The notes below the pieces were generated by a model. That model did not search any database, was not told where the DNA came from, and saw nothing but the letters and a program-made list of their open reading frames with translations. The position numbers and the translations under genes are program-made. 41,422 bases of DNA from an uncultured Sporosarcina sp. (GTDB lineage: Bacteria > Bacillota > Bacilli > Bacillales_A > Planococcaceae), in the NCBI GenBank assembly GCA_947644645.1, contig CANSAF010000019.1:1-41422 (forward strand), written 5' to 3'. Shown one piece after another: positions 41,242 through 41,422 of this stretch (position 1 is its first letter; each line of letters starts with the position of its first letter).

Positions 41242-41422
41242 ATGCTTATACGTTATAAGAAGACTTATGAGAAGATTGCAATGGGTCTGCTCTCGTACAT
41301 GCCAGAAGAGCAAAGTGCGAAAATGTTGCAGGAAAAAATCCAAATGTATGAAAACGATCCAACGTTGGAGTTGTATCTTTGGAAAGATGGAGAAGACTTT
41401 ATTGGTTTAGTTGGTATTGAAA
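41242..41422 (+). CDS. ribT: RibT-like GNAT protein, 3'-partial
   Basis: The frame runs off the window. It begins MLIRYKKTYEKIAMGLLSYM and continues LQEKIQMYENDPTLELYLWK, close to the N-terminus of B. subtilis RibT (recalled), a GNAT-type protein coded at the end of the riboflavin operon. The acetyl-CoA loop lies beyond the window. AAAGGGA SD lies about 10 nt upstream. The 204-nt gap after the small membrane protein holds no terminator or gene that I can identify. In B. subtilis ppiB and the rest of the rib operon lie near here; ppiB is absent from the window. Confidence 0.85.
   Translation, partial: MLIRYKKTYEKIAMGLLSYMPEEQSAKMLQEKIQMYENDPTLELYLWKDGEDFIGLVGIE

Noticed and set aside
1-41422. 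tRNA, rRNA, CRISPR arrays, insertion sequences, prophage or plasmid genes
   Set aside because: No cloverleaf sequences, regular spaced repeats, transposase or phage-like proteins were recognised. The only integrase-type gene is the housekeeping xerD.

Overview
The window looks like chromosomal DNA from a low-GC, endospore-forming member of the Bacillales. The right end carries a sporulation and housekeeping block (nudF, a membrane protein in the spoIIM position, fur, xerD, deoB, pdp, spoIIAA-spoIIAB-sigF, spoVAF, lysA, ribT) in almost the Bacillus subtilis order, but with pieces missing: no pupG, dacF, spoVAA-AE or ppiB. Protein similarity that I recall, AT-rich codon use and GC-richer hairpin repeats after spoVAF suggest the Planococcaceae (Sporosarcina/Lysinibacillus-like). 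That placement is an inference from memory, not a database result.

Layout. 1-1.2 kb: three small plus-strand genes of little known function, the first cut by the window edge, the third YrvL-like. 1.3-4.5 kb: an unusual metallo-beta-lactamase-fold protein and a zinc alcohol dehydrogenase on the minus strand, divergent from a LysR regulator. 4.7-16.1 kb: mostly single-gene units: a VLRF1-type eRF1-like release factor, an LCP cell-wall ligase, three GNAT acetyltransferases, exoA, a LURP-one protein, DUF2200 and DUF1801 proteins, a YusW-type lipoprotein, a YlxY-like deacetylase homologue, a tiny YfhD-like gene with an apparent AUC start, DUF420 and YdjM-type membrane proteins. 16.2-22.6 kb: a short-chain dehydrogenase, a signal-less metal-receptor-like protein with an AEC transporter, a DinB-like protein, two thioredoxin-fold proteins, and a pdxK-like kinase coupled to a FAD oxidoreductase.

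22.8-26.6 kb is the most coherent accessory module: tatA, tatC, a Tat-signal-bearing gluconate-2-dehydrogenase subunit-3-like protein, and a GMC flavoprotein with a four-cysteine cluster. The layout suggests a membrane-associated oxidoreductase exported folded by its own two-component Tat translocase. It is followed by a branched-chain aminotransferase, a YeiH-type transporter, a YhcN/YlaJ-type sporulation lipoprotein and an aldo/keto reductase.

30.7-41.4 kb is the conserved core block. A consensus Spo0A box in an array of TTTGTC motifs lies just upstream of spoIIAA, where Spo0A control of the spoIIA operon is expected. Between spoVAF and lysA is a 366-bp stretch with no convincing gene that holds two tandem ~100-bp imperfect hairpins. 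Two very short genes are also proposed here: a 35-residue membrane protein after lysA and a 29-codon frame between fur and xerD.

No tRNA, rRNA, CRISPR array, insertion sequence or prophage gene was seen. Start codons were chosen from Shine-Dalgarno (SD) spacing and family N-termini.
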